Program-made: the position numbers and the translations under genes
Source of the DNA: Curtobacterium sp. MCSS17_015
GTDB taxonomy: Bacteria; Actinomycetota; Actinomycetes; Actinomycetales; Microbacteriaceae
Assembly: GCF_003234265.2 (NCBI RefSeq)
Contig: NZ_CP126256.1
Coordinates: forward strand, 1,922,001 to 1,986,000
Direction: 5' to 3'
Length of the DNA stretch: 64,000 nucleotides
Shown: in pieces, positions 63,068-64,000 of the stretch
Numbering within the stretch: the first letter of the stretch is position 1
How the letters are laid out: the number at the start of each line of letters is the position of its first letter
Notes under the pieces: model-generated
What the model saw: the letters and a program-made list of their open reading frames with translations, nothing else
Told to the model about the DNA's origin: nothing
The model's database searches: none

Positions 63068-64000
63068 TCAGCCGGCGAAGTCGAAGTCCGCGCCGAGCTT
63101 GCGGAGCTTCGGGATGAAGTGCTCGTAGCCGCGGCTGATGATGCCGACGTTCGTGATGTGCGACTCGCCTTCGGCGGTCAGCGCCGCGATGAGGTGGCTG
63201 AAGCCGCCGCGGAGGTCGGGGACGCGGACGTTGGCACCGTGCAGCTTGGTCGGGCCGGTGATGACCGCGGCCTGCTCGAAGGGACGACGGGCGACCCGAC
63301 GGTCGTGACCGGGCAGGCCCTCCTTGTGCACGACGATGTCGGCGCCCATCTCGTTGAGCGCGTCGGTGAAACCGAAGCGGTTCTCGTAGACGGTCTCGTG
63401 CACGACGCTCTGACCCTCGGCCTGCGTGAGCGCGACGACGAGGGGCTGCTGCCAGTCGGTCATGAACCCGGGGTGCACGTCGGTCTCGATGACGACGGGC
63501 TTGAGGACGTCGAGCTCGCGGTAGAACCGGATGCCGTCCTCCTGGATGTCGAACCCGCCGCCGACCTTGCGGAAGACGTTGAGGAACGTCATGAGTTCCT
63601 GCTGCTTGGCGCCCTCGACGAAGATGTCGCCGTTGGTGGCCAGCGCGGCCGAGGCCCAGCTCGCGGCCTCGTTGCGGTCGTTGATCGCGCGGTGCGTGTA
63701 TCCGCGGAGCGACTTGACGCCCTCGATGAAGATCGTGCGGCTCGGCTCGACCGTAACGATCGCGCCCATCTTCTGCAGGATCGCGATGAGGTCCATGATC
63801 TCGGGCTCGATCGCGGCGTTCCGCAGCTCGGTGGTGCCCTCGGCGAGGACGGACGAGAGCAGGACCTGCTCGGTCGCGCCGACGCTCGGGTAGGGCAGCT
63901 CGATGTTCGCGCCCTTGAGGCCGTTCGGGGCGGTGATGTGGATGCCCGAGACCTGCTTGTCGACGACGGCCCCCATGGCGCGCAGTGCGTCGAGGTGGAA
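63068..64000 (-). CDS. murA: UDP-N-acetylglucosamine 1-carboxyvinyltransferase, 5' truncated by window edge
   Basis: MurA transfers enolpyruvate to UDP-GlcNAc, the first committed step of peptidoglycan synthesis. 311 residues are visible; the frame is open to the edge, so the N-terminal part with the catalytic Cys/Asp-115 loop is outside. Visible landmarks are YPSVGATEQVLLSSVLA, AAIEPEIMDLI, INDRNEAASWASAALATNG (partly quoted), TDVHPGFMTDWQQPLV and VPDLRGGFSHLIAALTAEG. The stop lies two bases before the plsC GTG. Confidence 0.94.
   Translation of the reverse strand, partial: FHLDALRAMGAVVDKQVSGIHITAPNGLKGANIELPYPSVGATEQVLLSSVLAEGTTELRNAAIEPEIMDLIAILQKMGAIVTVEPSRTIFIEGVKSLRGYTHRAINDRNEAASWASAALATNGDIFVEGAKQQELMTFLNVFRKVGGGFDIQEDGIRFYRELDVLKPVVIETDVHPGFMTDWQQPLVVALTQAEGQSVVHETVYENRFGFTDALNEMGADIVVHKEGLPGHDRRVARRPFEQAAVITGPTKLHGANVRVPDLRGGFSHLIAALTAEGESHITNVGIISRGYEHFIPKLRKLGADFDFAG

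Overview
The window is a GC-rich (roughly 70 %) actinobacterial chromosome segment. Its gene content and order fit the family Microbacteriaceae, with a Curtobacterium-like genome as my best guess; that is inference from gene order and protein character, not from a database search. Supporting signs are the GlgE glycogen route, DivIVA-type polar proteins, Lsr2, the tmRNA tag ANSKRTDFALAA, the absence of the prfB frameshift, and the conserved actinobacterial housekeeping blocks.

Layout. 1-2361 (+): the 3' part of an O-acetylhomoserine sulfhydrylase coupled to a flavin monooxygenase. 2369-8645 (-): a protein with a KSDKK-repeat tail, tmRNA (ssrA), smpB, ftsX-ftsE, prfB and a cysteine desulfurase. 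8704-15323 (+): glgX, glgE, glgB. 15409-18170 (-): a thioredoxin-TPR protein and a membrane/lipoprotein chimera. 18357-20189 (+): a long DivIVA-like coiled-coil protein. 20298-27358 (-): hydrolase, zinc-ribbon protein, transglycosylase-like protein, DivIVA-repeat protein, cdsA, frr, pyrH, tsf, rpsB. 27641-36800: sugar transporter (-), M23 peptidase (+), then (-) xerC, dprA, comM, yraN, lsr2, a DUF2469 gene, rnhB, lepB. 36961-42603: rplS (-), map (+), trmD, rimM, khpA, rpsP (-) and a flavin oxidoreductase (-). 42696-48072: YbdK-type ligase (+), ffh, a 55-residue membrane protein and ftsY (-), then terC (+) behind a manganese riboswitch. 48157-64000 (mostly -): smc, mutM, rnc, rpmF, DUF177, coaD, recG, rsmD (+), thiL, a DUF3515 lipoprotein (+), ddl, gpsA, plsC and the 3' part of murA.

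Most genes serve translation and ribosome rescue, secretion and SRP targeting, envelope synthesis and polar growth, DNA repair and uptake, or glycogen metabolism. No prophage, insertion sequence, CRISPR array, rRNA or tRNA gene was seen. No gene-free stretch exceeds 300 bases; the longest are 27359-27640 (terminator hairpin plus rpsB leader), 46780-47043 (divergent promoters and riboswitch) and 29084-29325 (inverted repeat and transporter leader).

Two patterns stand out. First, five near-perfect palindromes of about 42-54 bp with the same GGGAGGCCCG core sit at gene ends, four of them between convergent genes. Second, about twenty genes have a TANNNT or CANNNT hexamer only 6-10 bases before an ATG or GTG and mostly no Shine-Dalgarno sequence, the layout expected for leaderless mRNAs. 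At thiL/DUF3515 two such divergent -10 boxes overlap. I did not find a clear new multi-gene system. The most unusual single genes are the KSDKK-tail protein, the SMC with an acidic insertion and the 581-residue protein with an internal lipobox.
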